Below are positions 7,690-16,016 of a stretch of 64,000 nt of DNA, one piece after another; the first letter of the stretch is position 1; each line of letters starts with the position of its first letter. A program made the position numbers and the translations under genes. The notes beneath the pieces were generated by a model that had not been told where the DNA came from, searched no databases, and saw only the letters and a program-made list of their open reading frames with translations. The DNA comes from Dactylococcopsis salina PCC 8305 (lineage in GTDB: Bacteria; Cyanobacteriota; Cyanobacteriia; Cyanobacteriales; Rubidibacteraceae), in the NCBI RefSeq assembly GCF_000317615.1, contig NC_019780.1, positions 434,001 through 498,000 on the forward strand. The letters are read 5' to 3'.

Positions 7690-8871
7690 TTACCCTAACC
7701 CGCTTCGCGCTCGGTTAGGGTTTTCAGTAGCCCTAGAAATTCTACAGGATAGAATCTCCGAGCCTCCAGGCTGGTTTATAGAGCAGCCCCATTTTTGTAT
7801 CATCAAAGCACCATTAAGATCAGCATCTCCTCTCCAACCACACTCCGAATTAGAACACTTAAAATTCTTATTGGTTCTAATTCCTATATGGTTACAACAA
7901 TGGCAAGTCTGACTGGTATAAGCAGGAGGAACAGCAATCACTTTAATTCCTTCCTTAACCCCTTTATACTCCAAGAAAGTTCTTAACTGATAGAAAGCCC
8001 AAGAATTAGAACGTCTTCTTTCAGTCTTGTTTCTAGGTTTCTGATTAGTTCGTTCTCTAATCCCAGTTAAGTCCTCAATTGCCACTGTGGAGTCAGTCTC
8101 TTTTGCTTCTAAGATAATTGTTTTACTAATGTTATGATTAACCCACTTTTGATATCTCTTCTCGCGTCCTGATAGCCGTTTCAAGACCTCTTTGCATCTT
8201 CTGCGAGACGATCTTGTGCCTTTACGCGCTTTTTTTTGAAGAGATGATCTTACCCTAGAAAACTTATCTCTTTTTTGTTGAACTTCTTTTCCGTCCCATC
8301 CTTGATTTGTGGATGTTCTAGCTATTTCCCGTCTTCCAAAGTCAACTCCAATAACTTTGTCAGTTTTTTGGGGATCGGGATAATCAATAGTAATTTGAAG
8401 ATGACAGTACCATTGACTATCTTTATGTTTACAAATTTGAGCAGAAGTGGGCTTGCGACCAGTTAATTTACCCTTATGATAATTGCTTGCTCTTAACGGC
8501 AGTCTTAACCGCTTACCAAGAGTAGAGACGCTAATTGTCCAATCCTTCTCTCGAAAAGAGAACGTCCTACCATCACAATCGAAGGAAGTTGGTTTGAACC
8601 CTTTAACTTTCCCACCTTTATGTTTGGCAGTTTTTCGGTTAGAAGCGACTCTAGCGCAAGCACGGACAATATGGTTAGCCTTTAACCCAAACTGTTCTTT
8701 AACATCGTTATAGCAAACAGCTTGAATTGAATTGCGATTAGTTAAACGATGGTTGACGTTCTCATTAATCCAAGCACAAGCATTAGCAAAAGCCTGACCA
8801 GTTTCCTCAAGTTGAGATGCCTGTTCAGGTTTTATATCTAGCTTTACTACAAGAGTTAACGTCTGTTCCAT
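7690..8871 (-). CDS. tnpB: TnpB (IS200/IS605-family OrfB) RNA-guided nuclease, apparently intact
   Basis: About 393 residues. The split RuvC-like site is complete: Asp in VIGVDFGRRE, Glu in VAIEDLTGI and Asp in WRGDADLNGA. Between the last two is a zinc-ribbon with CHCC and CSNSECGW. The N-terminal half has the basic helical region typical of the nucleic-acid-recognition lobe. TnpB proteins cut DNA using a guide RNA made from the element's right end and help keep the transposon in place. No tnpA is adjacent, so this is a stand-alone tnpB element. The ATG at 8871 (MEQTLTLVVKLDI) is preferred over the longer frame. The 3' end includes a strong hairpin (7693-7720). Confidence 0.93.
   Translation of the reverse strand: MEQTLTLVVKLDIKPEQASQLEETGQAFANACAWINENVNHRLTNRNSIQAVCYNDVKEQFGLKANHIVRACARVASNRKTAKHKGGKVKGFKPTSFDCDGRTFSFREKDWTISVSTLGKRLRLPLRASNYHKGKLTGRKPTSAQICKHKDSQWYCHLQITIDYPDPQKTDKVIGVDFGRREIARTSTNQGWDGKEVQQKRDKFSRVRSSLQKKARKGTRSSRRRCKEVLKRLSGREKRYQKWVNHNISKTIILEAKETDSTVAIEDLTGIRERTNQKPRNKTERRRSNSWAFYQLRTFLEYKGVKEGIKVIAVPPAYTSQTCHCCNHIGIRTNKNFKCSNSECGWRGDADLNGALMIQKWGCSINQPGGSEILSCRISRATENPNRARSGLG
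7693..7720 (-). other. Right-end hairpin of the tnpB element (possible guide-RNA scaffold)
   Basis: CCCTAACC (7693-7700) pairs perfectly with GGTTAGGG (7713-7720) around a 12-base GC-rich loop. It forms the last codons of tnpB (ending NPNRARSGLG) and ends just before the livH start. Stem-loops at this place are the recombination end of IS200/IS605 elements and the 3' part of the TnpB-associated RNA. Confidence 0.55.
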
Positions 8872-9051
8872 CGTCTTCACAAATTCACAATTATGAGTAT
8901 AGCACATCTAAAGTTGGTTTAGCTTCGGGTATCGAACCCGTCGCGCTTTCGCGCTATCCCTCTACGACCCGCTTCGCGCGGCTTGTCGTAGCCTCCCGCG
9001 CTTTCGGTGAATTGCTATCATTAAGCAGGTGTTAATTTTTAATTATTGCTT
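8872..9051. other. Left flank of the tnpB element with clustered short hairpins
   Basis: Upstream of tnpB, 8936-9012 is packed with short G/C inverted repeats: GCGC-GAAA-GCGC read on the minus strand near 8943-8954, and TACGAC...GTCGTA (8963-8990) enclosing CGCTTCGCGC, which also occurs in the loop of the right-end hairpin at 7701-7710. This looks like the left end of the element, or a target rich in mini-hairpins. The cupin gene starts right after it. Confidence 0.45.
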
Positions 9052-9432
9052 ATGAGTGATTTTAACCCTGCCAACGATTCAGAAACAACAGAAACTCGTC
9101 TTCCGCCTTGGGGTTCGGTTACGGTTTTGGAAAAGGGAGAACGCTATTCCATTAATCGCATCGAAGTTAAACCAGGACATCATATTAGCACCCAAATGCA
9201 CTATCATCGCACAGAACATTGGGTGGTTGTCGCGGGAACAGCGAAAGTAATCAAAGATGGCGAAGAAATTACGCTCATCCCGAAACAATCCACTTATGTT
9301 CCGATGAATACTCCCCATCGGGTAGAAAACCCAGGAGTGATCCCTTTAGTAATGATTGAAGTGCAAAATGGGGAATATTTAGGAGAAGATGATATTGTCC
9401 GTTTTGGTGATGTAGAAAGCTCAATGGAATGA
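9052..9432 (+). CDS. Cupin protein, mannose-6-phosphate isomerase type II-like
   Basis: A single-domain cupin of about 126 residues. It resembles the C-terminal isomerase domain of bifunctional mannose-1-phosphate guanylyltransferase/phosphomannose isomerase enzymes: WGSVTVLEKGERYSINRIEV, then the metal-binding cupin motif in HISTQMHYHRTEHWVVVAGTA, then YVPMNTPHRVENPG. The histidines (HYH, H of TPHR) and Glu would bind a divalent metal. It is probably a sugar-phosphate isomerase acting in nucleotide-sugar supply, although free-standing cupins of this type are often of unproven activity. The start is the ATG at 9052, two codons inside the open frame. The LRAT-like gene follows six bases later in the same direction, suggesting co-transcription. 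Confidence 0.85.
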   Translation: MSDFNPANDSETTETRLPPWGSVTVLEKGERYSINRIEVKPGHHISTQMHYHRTEHWVVVAGTAKVIKDGEEITLIPKQSTYVPMNTPHRVENPGVIPLVMIEVQNGEYLGEDDIVRFGDVESSME

Positions 9433-9438
9433 GACATT

Positions 9439-10116
9439 ATGGCGAAAGGGGATCAGATTTATATTTTAGAGCCTTTTGTAAACTTGCAAGGGATTTATGA
9501 ACATCATGGCATTGATGGCGGCGATGGAAGCGTCATCCATCTTCGCAAGTCTAATGAAACCATTACTCGCGCTCCTTTCTCTGAGTTTACAGGTGGAAAA
9601 GAGGTCTATGTCAAACATTATCCCCTTTCTTTTGTTTCTGATGTGGTGGTTCGTCGCGCCGAAAGTCGTCTTGGAGAAAAAGCTCGTTACAATCTGCTTT
9701 TTAACAACTGCGAACATTTTGCCACGTGGTGTAAGCTCGGTTATGCCTACAGTCAACAAGTAAAAGACTTTGTTCCGATTTTATCGCGATTGCAAGTGGA
9801 AAAGTTATCCCAACCGCTACAGGAGGCTTTAAAAGGGACAGAAACACAGGAAAAGGAGCAGTTGGTAAGTGCTGCTCTTGCGGATATTAAAAAGGTTTGG
9901 GATCGCACCCAACCAATTTACAATCAGAGTTTAGAGGAAAGTAAGGTTTGGCAAGCAGTGGCTTGGAAAGCGTTACAGGAAGGAAAGGAAAAGGTCGCTA
10001 AAGCGGCGATTCAACGTAAACTCCGTTATCAAAAACAAGCGGAAAAGGAGAAAAAAAAGCTGGATCAGTTGGCACAGATGACGGAAACCTTGCTACGCTC
10101 TCAAATTTCTTCGTGA
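9439..10116 (+). CDS. LRAT-domain (NlpC/P60-superfamily) protein with helical tail
   Basis: 225 residues. The N-terminal 120 residues form an LRAT-like domain: catalytic histidine region IYEHHGIDGGDGSVIH and the NCEHFATWC motif containing the nucleophile cysteine (N-C-E-H-F). LRAT-type enzymes use this permuted papain-like site for acyl transfer or thioester chemistry on lipids. The bacterial members are largely uncharacterised. The C-terminal 100 residues are charged and helix-forming (for example KLRYQKQAEKEKKKLDQLAQ), probably a coiled coil. No signal peptide or membrane span is apparent. It lies six bases after the cupin gene and ends one base before the convergent gene at 10118. Confidence 0.85.
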   Translation: MAKGDQIYILEPFVNLQGIYEHHGIDGGDGSVIHLRKSNETITRAPFSEFTGGKEVYVKHYPLSFVSDVVVRRAESRLGEKARYNLLFNNCEHFATWCKLGYAYSQQVKDFVPILSRLQVEKLSQPLQEALKGTETQEKEQLVSAALADIKKVWDRTQPIYNQSLEESKVWQAVAWKALQEGKEKVAKAAIQRKLRYQKQAEKEKKKLDQLAQMTETLLRSQISS

Positions 10117-10117
10117 A

Positions 10118-10465
10118 TTACTGGGTTGATTCTTCCTCGGTTAAAGGAGCATTTTCTGAAGATTCTAAGGATTCTTGTTGTAACAGTTGTTGCTGTTGTT
10201 GACGAAAACTAGAAGCCGCAGAATCTAAACTTTCCTGTTGCTGATTGCGATATTGTTCCATGGACATTCCTCGACTGGAGTTGATGCCATGAATTAAATC
10301 AAACGGACTCAAGCCTTCTCCTAAACCACTGGAAAAACTATCGCGTTCGCTAGACTGATAGGGACTCTCTTCTTCAAGGGTGGTTTGACTGGAAGCAGGG
10401 GAGAGTCCAAAACTGGAAACGAGAACAACACTGAGACTGAAGCTAAACAGTAAGAGACGAGTCAT
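10118..10465 (-). CDS. Small exported glutamine/serine-rich protein, function unknown
   Basis: About 115 residues from the ATG at 10465 (the frame extends two codons to a TTG). The N-terminus is a clear signal peptide: basic MTR, a hydrophobic run LLLFSFSLSVVLVSSFGL, and a probable cleavage after PASS or SQT. The mature part is polar with runs such as RQQQQQLLQQESLESSENA and no cysteines. It is likely periplasmic or secreted. I do not recognise a family. It is convergent with the LRAT gene, and the two stops are almost adjacent. Confidence 0.65.
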   Translation of the reverse strand: MTRLLLFSFSLSVVLVSSFGLSPASSQTTLEEESPYQSSERDSFSSGLGEGLSPFDLIHGINSSRGMSMEQYRNQQQESLDSAASSFRQQQQQLLQQESLESSENAPLTEEESTQ

Positions 10466-10509
10466 AATCAAATTTATACTTTTGATCTGTTGGATATCTC
10501 TAATTTTAC

Positions 10510-10785
10510 TTACTTTTTGCTCTGTTTTACCATGGCGATTAAAGTCTGGTGAGCGTCTTCGGAATCCTGGAGGGTGTGATCAAAGGTGACGCGCACAGGT
10601 ACAGATTTTCCTGCTACGATTGCGGAAAGGTTCATTCCTTCAGGATCGATCGAGGCTAAAGTGGCGGACTCAGCTTCGGGAGTATTGCCAAATTTTTGGG
10701 CGTAGAGAAGAACCGCATCACGATGATCTTCGTTCATGTGTTGACAAATGCGATCGCTGATTTCGGGCGTAATTGGGTCAGCCAT
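10510..10785 (-). CDS. DUF2470 domain protein
   Basis: About 91 residues consisting of a single DUF2470 domain: ISDRICQHMNEDHRDAVLLY at the N-terminus with its HMNxDH motif, followed by LASIDPEGMNL and VRVTFDHTLQDSEDAH. This domain is found C-terminally in HugZ-type heme-degrading proteins and in small stand-alone proteins connected to heme and chlorophyll metabolism. The stand-alone function is not settled. The ATG at 10785 overlaps the end of cobK by eight bases, which indicates translational coupling. That is consistent with a tetrapyrrole-related role, though this is inference. Confidence 0.85.
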   Translation of the reverse strand: MADPITPEISDRICQHMNEDHRDAVLLYAQKFGNTPEAESATLASIDPEGMNLSAIVAGKSVPVRVTFDHTLQDSEDAHQTLIAMVKQSKK

Positions 10786-11536
10786 GTTCACAACAAAAGT
10801 TAACAACACTTTCTAGTTTACTGGTTTTCTGAGGATAAGCAAGCTCAGGACGGCGGATGACAATTAAGGGAATCCCTAATGCTGTGGCGACTTGGCGTTT
10901 AATGTCCTCTCCTCCTGCTTTTCCTGATGCTTTGGTAACGATTAGGGAAATCTGCCATTGTTCACATAAAGCCTTTTCTAATTCATAGCTGACAGGGGGA
11001 CGCAGTGCAATTAATTGTTTCGGGGAAAATCCCGCTTCTAAAGCGTTTTCTACAGAAGACACACTGGGTAAAACCCGCGCAAATAAGGTCGCTTTTTGAT
11101 GCCAAGATTGAAACTGAGGTAGCGCTTTATAACCGACTGTTAATAAAACGCGATGATCATGGAGATAATCCCCGTTAACGAGGGTGTCAAAACTATCTAG
11201 TTCGATGATCGGAAACGAGTTATCGGGGGAAACTTGCGGACGTTCGTAGCGTAAGTAAGGAATCTGTAATTGTTGAGATAGCTCGATCGCGCTTTGAGAG
11301 ACAGCAGCCGCATAAGGATGAGACGCATCAACAATTTTCTCAATCCCGTATGTTTCCGCTAATGTGATCATTTTCTCAAAGGACAACGCCCCAACTTTCA
11401 CCGTGATTAAATCTGTCTTGGGATAGAGGTCGATCGCGCTTTTTGTCGTCACGCTCACCAGACATAGCAAGCCTTGAGCCAGCAACGTCTCTGCAATTAA
11501 AACACTTTCACTTGTGCCACCAATTAACCAGATCAT
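10778..11536 (-). CDS. cobK: Precorrin-6A reductase (CobK/CbiJ)
   Basis: 252 residues. The N-terminal nucleotide-binding motif WLIGGTSES, the family block VDASHPYAAAVSQSAIE, and YLRYERP mark the CobK/CbiJ reductase that reduces precorrin-6A (or cobalt-precorrin-6A) in corrin-ring synthesis with a pyridine-nucleotide cofactor. The C-terminal VTKASGKAGGEDIKRQVATA and LIVIRRPELAYP are also typical. It is cytosolic. It overlaps the YdcF-like gene upstream by one base and DUF2470 downstream by eight bases, forming a tight three-gene unit. A CobT-like gene is elsewhere in the window at 48118. Confidence 0.93.
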   Translation of the reverse strand: MIWLIGGTSESVLIAETLLAQGLLCLVSVTTKSAIDLYPKTDLITVKVGALSFEKMITLAETYGIEKIVDASHPYAAAVSQSAIELSQQLQIPYLRYERPQVSPDNSFPIIELDSFDTLVNGDYLHDHRVLLTVGYKALPQFQSWHQKATLFARVLPSVSSVENALEAGFSPKQLIALRPPVSYELEKALCEQWQISLIVTKASGKAGGEDIKRQVATALGIPLIVIRRPELAYPQKTSKLESVVNFCCEHG

Positions 11537-12114
11537 TACATTTTTTTCAACAACTGAAACTGATCAGAATCCTTAAGCTCCCTTCCTGTGTGACCTGTTG
11601 TTAGCCACAGCATAGCACGTGCGCCGTCTCGGAGTGATTTCTGCCAAGGTTCAGGAGGAGATTTTGTGGGAACAGGTGCGGGTTTCAGAATAATGCCACG
11701 ACTCCCAAACACAATTTCCCCGACGACACGAGCGCGGAGAAGATGATTTTCGGAAGTGACCAAATAGACACTATCAATTTTTTGGGCTTTTAAGTCATCC
11801 ACTAAAGTTGTGAAGTTAGTCACTGTATCTTGGGCGCGGTAATCTAAACGCACCCGATCGCGCGCGATGCCTTCTTTCTGAAAAATCTGCCGAGCATACC
11901 ATTCTGGACTCCCAGAAGACACCCAAATCGGCAAATCTGGATGTTGCTTCGCCAATTTTGCGGCATAGTGTTCTCTTTCTTCCGCACCTCCCAACACCAA
12001 CACAGCATCAGGACGAACCAACCAACTTCTTAGCTGTTTATATTCACCCCAACCCACCAAAGCGAGGATCAGGATTATTCCCAACCACAGTTTTCTTCTT
12101 TTCTTTTTTCCCAC
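11536..12114 (-). CDS. YdcF/SanA-family (DUF218) membrane-anchored protein
   Basis: 192 residues with a basic N-terminus followed by one membrane-anchoring segment (LWLGIILILALVGWGEY) and then a DUF218 domain. The nucleotide-binding-like strand is DAVLVLGGAEEREHYAAKLA, followed by LPIWVSSGSPEWYA, DTVTNFTTLVDDL and VYLVTSENHLLRA. DUF218 proteins such as ElyC and SanA affect envelope integrity, but the biochemical reaction is not known. The domain should face the periplasm. The last base of its stop codon is shared with the cobK start, so the two are co-transcribed. Confidence 0.87.
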   Translation of the reverse strand: MGKKKRRKLWLGIILILALVGWGEYKQLRSWLVRPDAVLVLGGAEEREHYAAKLAKQHPDLPIWVSSGSPEWYARQIFQKEGIARDRVRLDYRAQDTVTNFTTLVDDLKAQKIDSVYLVTSENHLLRARVVGEIVFGSRGIILKPAPVPTKSPPEPWQKSLRDGARAMLWLTTGHTGRELKDSDQFQLLKKM

Positions 12115-12255
12115 TGTTCCTCATCACCACATCAACGGTTGAGATTAGTTTTACCGCACTCTGGAAAAAAAGGCAATGGGAGCATCAACTTTTAGGTGTG
12201 AGTCATCAGTCAAAGTCGGACGCTCGGTTCTGAGGGGGGAAAGAGACCAAGATGT

Positions 12256-12261
12256 TATACT
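12256..12261 (+). promoter_or_regulatory. Possible -10 element upstream of the DUF3134 gene
   Basis: TATACT lies about 49 bases before the ATG at 12310. No convincing -35 was found, as is common for cyanobacterial type-2 promoters. The rest of 12115-12309 shows no gene. Confidence 0.35.
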
Positions 12262-12309
12262 AGACTAGGGTCTCTGACCTACCCGCCACTTGCTCGAACC
12301 TCTATTATT

Positions 12310-12543
12310 ATGAATAATCCTTCTCTACGACAAGAACCTCGGTATGAACCCGCTTCTGTAATTCCCTTAAAACAAGACACCTCACTTTTAGACTGGTTAG
12401 AAGCCAATAATCGCCTGATGCCAAAAGAAGCGCCCGAAAGCGAAAACGAGAAATATCTAGGAGAAGACGAAGAAATCGCCCAACTGATGGGAGAAGATTA
12501 TCGCACCAATAGTGACGCAGGGGTCGATAATGAACTAGGATAA
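12310..12543 (+). CDS. DUF3134 small cyanobacterial protein
   Basis: 77 residues, soluble and acidic. The opening NNPSLRQEPRYEPASVIPLK followed by SLLDWLEANNRLM is the conserved core of DUF3134, a family I know only from cyanobacteria and without assigned function. The C-terminal half is strongly acidic (ENEKYLGEDEEIAQLMGEDY) and probably flexible. There are no cysteines. It stands 112 bases upstream of the glucan phosphorylase gene on the same strand. The spacer contains a HIP1 site within an imperfect inverted repeat (about 12546-12606). Confidence 0.82.
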   Translation: MNNPSLRQEPRYEPASVIPLKQDTSLLDWLEANNRLMPKEAPESENEKYLGEDEEIAQLMGEDYRTNSDAGVDNELG

Positions 12544-12655
12544 CCCTTGCAAAAGCAAATGAACTATTAAGAAATCGGTGCGATCGCGCCCATTGCTTGC
12601 AAAATAGTTAAGCGAGACTCAAACTATTAAAACGCGCATCAGTAACAGAAAACCT

Positions 12656-15226
12656 ATGAAGCCAATTCGTACCTTTAATGTTTCTCCCTCCCTTCCCCCA
12701 AAATTAGAGCCATTAAAAAAGCTCGCCTACAATATTCACTGGGATTGGAACGTTGAAACCAAAGACCTCTTTCGACGCTTAGACAACCAACTGTGGGAAT
12801 CTTGTCGTCATAACCCCGTTGCTCTCCTGGGAAATATCAGTCAATCCCGACTGGCGGAAGTTGCCGAAGATGAAGGCTTCATCGCTCAAATGGAGCGAGC
12901 GGAAGAGCAACTAGACCTCTATTTGCAAGAGCGAAACTGGTTTCGGAAAAACCGCCAACAAGCTCTAGGTGAAGAATGTTATGCCTATTTCTGCGCCGAA
13001 TATGGTTTAACCGATTGTCTTCCCCTTTATTCTGGTGGTTTAGGAGTTCTCGCTGGTGATCATCTCAAATCGGCTAGTGATTTAGGCTTACCTTTGATCG
13101 CAGTGGGCTTACTTTACCAAGAAGGGTATTTCTCCCAATACTTAAACGCCGATGGTTGGCAACAAGAAGCCTATCCCATCAGCGACTTTAGCAATATGCC
13201 CTTACACCTAGAACGGAAGTCTGACGGCTCAGAATTACGGGTGGAAGTGGATTATCCAGGGCGCACCGTGATCGCTCGCGTCTGGCGCATTGATGTGGGA
13301 GGAGTTCGCCTCTATCTCCTCGATACCAACATTGAAGGGAATTCCGAATATGATCACAATATCACCGATCGCCTTTATGGCGGTGATCTCGATATGCGGA
13401 TTCACCAAGAAATGATGTTGGGAATCGGTGGTTTCCGCGCTCTGAAAGCCCTCGGCTATACTCCCACCGTCTTCCACCTTAACGAAGGTCACAGCGCCTT
13501 TTTAGTCTTAGAACGGATGCGTCGCCTCATTGAAGATGATGGCTTGAGCTTTGAGGAAGCAAAACAGATGGTACAAGCCAGCCAGATGTTCACCACTCAT
13601 ACGCCTGTATCCGCAGGGTTTGATATGTTCAACCCCGATCAAACCATGTATTATGTGGGACATTACGCCGATATCTTTGGCTTATCCCGTGAAGAATTTT
13701 TAGCCATGGGACGAGAAAATACGGGTGATTTATCTTCTCCCTTCAGTATGGCAGCCTTAGCATTACGGACAAGCTCTTTCCTTAATGGAGTCAGTAAACT
13801 GCATGGGGAAGTGTCACGGGATATGTTTAAGGGAATGTGGAAAGGACTTCCCGTTTCTGAAGTTCCCATCACCTCGATCACCAATGGCACTCACGCTCGT
13901 AGCGTGGTCGCTAAATCTACGCAACAACTTTACGATCGATATTTAGGTCCCAACTGGTCGGATAAAGGTCCCGATGATCCGCTTTGGGAAAAAGTTAATG
14001 CCATTCCTGATGATGAGTTATGGCGCAACCATGAACGCGCTCGCGCCGATATGGTGGTGATGGTGCGTGACTGGCTGGGCAAGAAATTGCGCCAACGGGG
14101 AGCAAGTCAGGCGGAGTTAGATAAAGCAACGGAAGTGCTTGATCCGAATGTGTTAACCATCGGTTTTGCGCGACGCTTTGCTACCTACAAACGAGCGACT
14201 TTATTCCTACGGGATATCGATCGCATTAAAAAGATTATCATGGGAAATCCCGATCGACGCTTGCAATTCGTCATCGCTGGGAAAGCACACCCGAAAGATA
14301 TGCCAGGGAAAGAGTTAATTCGTCAACTGATCCATATCGCACGGGAAGAAGGGATTGAAGAGTATCTCGTGTTTGTTCCCGACTATGACACCCATGTCGC
14401 TCGTGCCATGGTTTCTGGTTGCGATATTTGGCTCAATACTCCGCGTCGTCCCCGTGAAGCCTCTGGAACATCAGGCATGAAAGCGGCAATGAATGGACTG
14501 CCTAATCTCAGCGTTCTCGACGGCTGGTGGGATGAGGCGGATTACACCGCTACAGGTTGGGCAATTGGTCAAGGAGAAATTTACGAAGACCAACACTATC
14601 AAGATGAAGTGGAAGCCAATGCGCTCTATGATCTCCTAGAGCAAGAGATTCTTCCCCTATTTTACGATCGAGATGCCAATGGTGTTCCTCGCGGTTGGGT
14701 GCAAAAAATGAAAAATGCGATTCGCTTGAATATACCGCAATTTAACACCGCACGGATGCTACGAGATTACAGTGTCTATGGTTATTTTCCCAGCAGCGAT
14801 CGTTATTTCGCCATGACGGAAAATAATTATGCAAACACCAAAGCCGTCGCCCAATGGAAAAAACAAGTCTTTGAGCGTTGGTATGACATCAGAATTGAAA
14901 GCATTGATGTTTCCGAAGAAACCGACATTGTTGTCAACGAAACGATTGAGGTAAAAGCCGTTTTAGACTTAGCGGGTTTAAAACCTGATGATGTGAGCGT
15001 AGAACTTTATTTAGGAAAACTCAACAGCAATGGCGAGATTGTTAATGGAACTCCCATTCCGATGGAACACACGGGAGAAACCACCAGCGCTGGTGTCACT
15101 TATAAAGGTTCTCTCGTTTACCGCGCCAGTGGCTTACAAGGGTTATCCTTGCGCGTCTTACCCAAAAACCAATACATGGCACATCCCCATGAATTAGGCT
15201 TAATTCTCTGGGCTGACGATAAGTAA
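12656..15226 (+). CDS. glgP: Alpha-glucan phosphorylase
   Basis: 856 residues, the length of the alpha-glucan phosphorylase subfamily that includes the Thermotoga-like enzymes. It releases glucose-1-phosphate from glycogen using pyridoxal phosphate. Visible landmarks are AYFCAEYGLTDCLPLYSGGL with GVLAGDHLKSASDLGLPL near residues 110-145, HLNEGHSAFLVLERMR, the phosphate-site region VLTIGFARRFATYKRA, and EASGTSGMKAAMNGLPNLS containing the PLP-binding lysine. The enzyme is cytosolic and supports glycogen breakdown in the dark. The ATG at 12656 gives MKPIRTFNVSPSLP, as expected. A hairpin follows the stop. Confidence 0.96.
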   Translation: MKPIRTFNVSPSLPPKLEPLKKLAYNIHWDWNVETKDLFRRLDNQLWESCRHNPVALLGNISQSRLAEVAEDEGFIAQMERAEEQLDLYLQERNWFRKNRQQALGEECYAYFCAEYGLTDCLPLYSGGLGVLAGDHLKSASDLGLPLIAVGLLYQEGYFSQYLNADGWQQEAYPISDFSNMPLHLERKSDGSELRVEVDYPGRTVIARVWRIDVGGVRLYLLDTNIEGNSEYDHNITDRLYGGDLDMRIHQEMMLGIGGFRALKALGYTPTVFHLNEGHSAFLVLERMRRLIEDDGLSFEEAKQMVQASQMFTTHTPVSAGFDMFNPDQTMYYVGHYADIFGLSREEFLAMGRENTGDLSSPFSMAALALRTSSFLNGVSKLHGEVSRDMFKGMWKGLPVSEVPITSITNGTHARSVVAKSTQQLYDRYLGPNWSDKGPDDPLWEKVNAIPDDELWRNHERARADMVVMVRDWLGKKLRQRGASQAELDKATEVLDPNVLTIGFARRFATYKRATLFLRDIDRIKKIIMGNPDRRLQFVIAGKAHPKDMPGKELIRQLIHIAREEGIEEYLVFVPDYDTHVARAMVSGCDIWLNTPRRPREASGTSGMKAAMNGLPNLSVLDGWWDEADYTATGWAIGQGEIYEDQHYQDEVEANALYDLLEQEILPLFYDRDANGVPRGWVQKMKNAIRLNIPQFNTARMLRDYSVYGYFPSSDRYFAMTENNYANTKAVAQWKKQVFERWYDIRIESIDVSEETDIVVNETIEVKAVLDLAGLKPDDVSVELYLGKLNSNGEIVNGTPIPMEHTGETTSAGVTYKGSLVYRASGLQGLSLRVLPKNQYMAHPHELGLILWADDK

Positions 15227-15236
15227 TCCTTTCTTG

Positions 15237-15253
15237 GGTGGGCATCGCCCACC
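15237..15253 (+). terminator. Hairpin after glgP
   Basis: GGTGGGC (15237-15243), ATC loop, GCCCACC (15247-15253), ten bases beyond the glgP stop. No U-run follows. Confidence 0.5.
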
Positions 15254-15334
15254 TGATCACCCAAATTGGAACGAAACACTTTTTTTATGAGTTACACTAA
15301 TTGATAGTATCTTGTTGATTTTCTATCAATATAA

Positions 15335-15556
15335 ATGGAAAATATTACGATTCAAGTTGACGCAGAAACTGCCCAAGCCTACCGCAATGCTGATCCTCAG
15401 AAACAGAAAAAAATTCATGCTTTCTTAAATATAATGCTTAAAAAGACGGTGAATGAAAAACCTCTATTAGAGATTATGCAGGAGGCTAGTGAGGAAGCTG
15501 TCGCTAATGGGATGACCCCAGAAATTTTAGAGTCTATTTTATCAGATGAGCAATAG
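15335..15556 (+). CDS. Putative antitoxin of a PIN-toxin pair
   Basis: 73 residues. The start MENITIQVDAETAQAYRNAD and the following LNIMLKKTV resemble short antitoxin-like proteins that precede PIN toxins in cyanobacteria. The C-terminal LLEIMQEASEEAVANGMTPE has the look of a toxin-wrapping helix. No classical DNA-binding motif is sure. The stop codon lies inside the next gene (11-base overlap), the typical arrangement of type II toxin-antitoxin operons, in which the antitoxin comes first. The assignment rests on this arrangement more than on the sequence itself. Confidence 0.75.
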   Translation: MENITIQVDAETAQAYRNADPQKQKKIHAFLNIMLKKTVNEKPLLEIMQEASEEAVANGMTPEILESILSDEQ

Positions 15557-15965
15557 TCGCATTGTCATTGATACGAATGTGATTGTTAGTGCCTTAATAT
15601 TTTCCAATTCCACTACAATGCGGGCTTTTTCCCTAGCACAAACTAGGGGAATTATTTTGATGTCATTTGATCTGATTTCCGAGTTAATTGATGTTCTGAA
15701 CCGTAAAAAATTTGATCGATATGTATCACGGGAAACTCGGGAGACTTTTTTAGCGAGTCTTTCAACAGAAACTGAGTTGATAGAGACAACTGAAGCCATT
15801 TCTATTTGTCGAGACCCAAAAGATAATAAGTTTTTAGAACTAGCTGTTTCTGGTAACGCAAGCTATATCGTAACTGGAGACAAAGATTTATTAGAACTTC
15901 ATCCCTTTCAAGATGTTTTGATTCTTACGCCCGCCGATTTTATTCGTTATTTTGCTCAAAAATAA
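15546..15965 (+). CDS. PIN-domain putative toxin (ribonuclease)
   Basis: 139 residues with a PIN fold. The first catalytic aspartate is in RIVIDTNVIVSAL, an acidic residue follows in SFDLISELIDVL, and the later acidic positions are in CRDPKDNKFLELAVSG and IVTGDKDLLEL. These residues coordinate Mg/Mn in VapC-like RNases. The spacing fits the putative-toxin PIN family often annotated in cyanobacterial genomes. The target RNA cannot be predicted. It overlaps its presumed antitoxin by 11 bases, and a strong hairpin follows seven bases after the stop. Confidence 0.87.
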   Translation: MSNSRIVIDTNVIVSALIFSNSTTMRAFSLAQTRGIILMSFDLISELIDVLNRKKFDRYVSRETRETFLASLSTETELIETTEAISICRDPKDNKFLELAVSGNASYIVTGDKDLLELHPFQDVLILTPADFIRYFAQK

Positions 15966-15971
15966 CAAGAA

Positions 15972-15992
15972 AGGGTGAGTCATTCTCACCCT
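15972..15992. terminator. Bidirectional-looking hairpin between the PIN gene and the small membrane gene
   Basis: AGGGTGAG (15972-15979), TCATT loop, CTCACCCT (15985-15992): a perfect 8-bp stem lying between two convergent genes. The stem core is the same as that after hemE (1204-1222). Confidence 0.6.
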
Positions 15993-16016
15993 AACTCAGA
16001 GTCAAAAATGCTGGAA

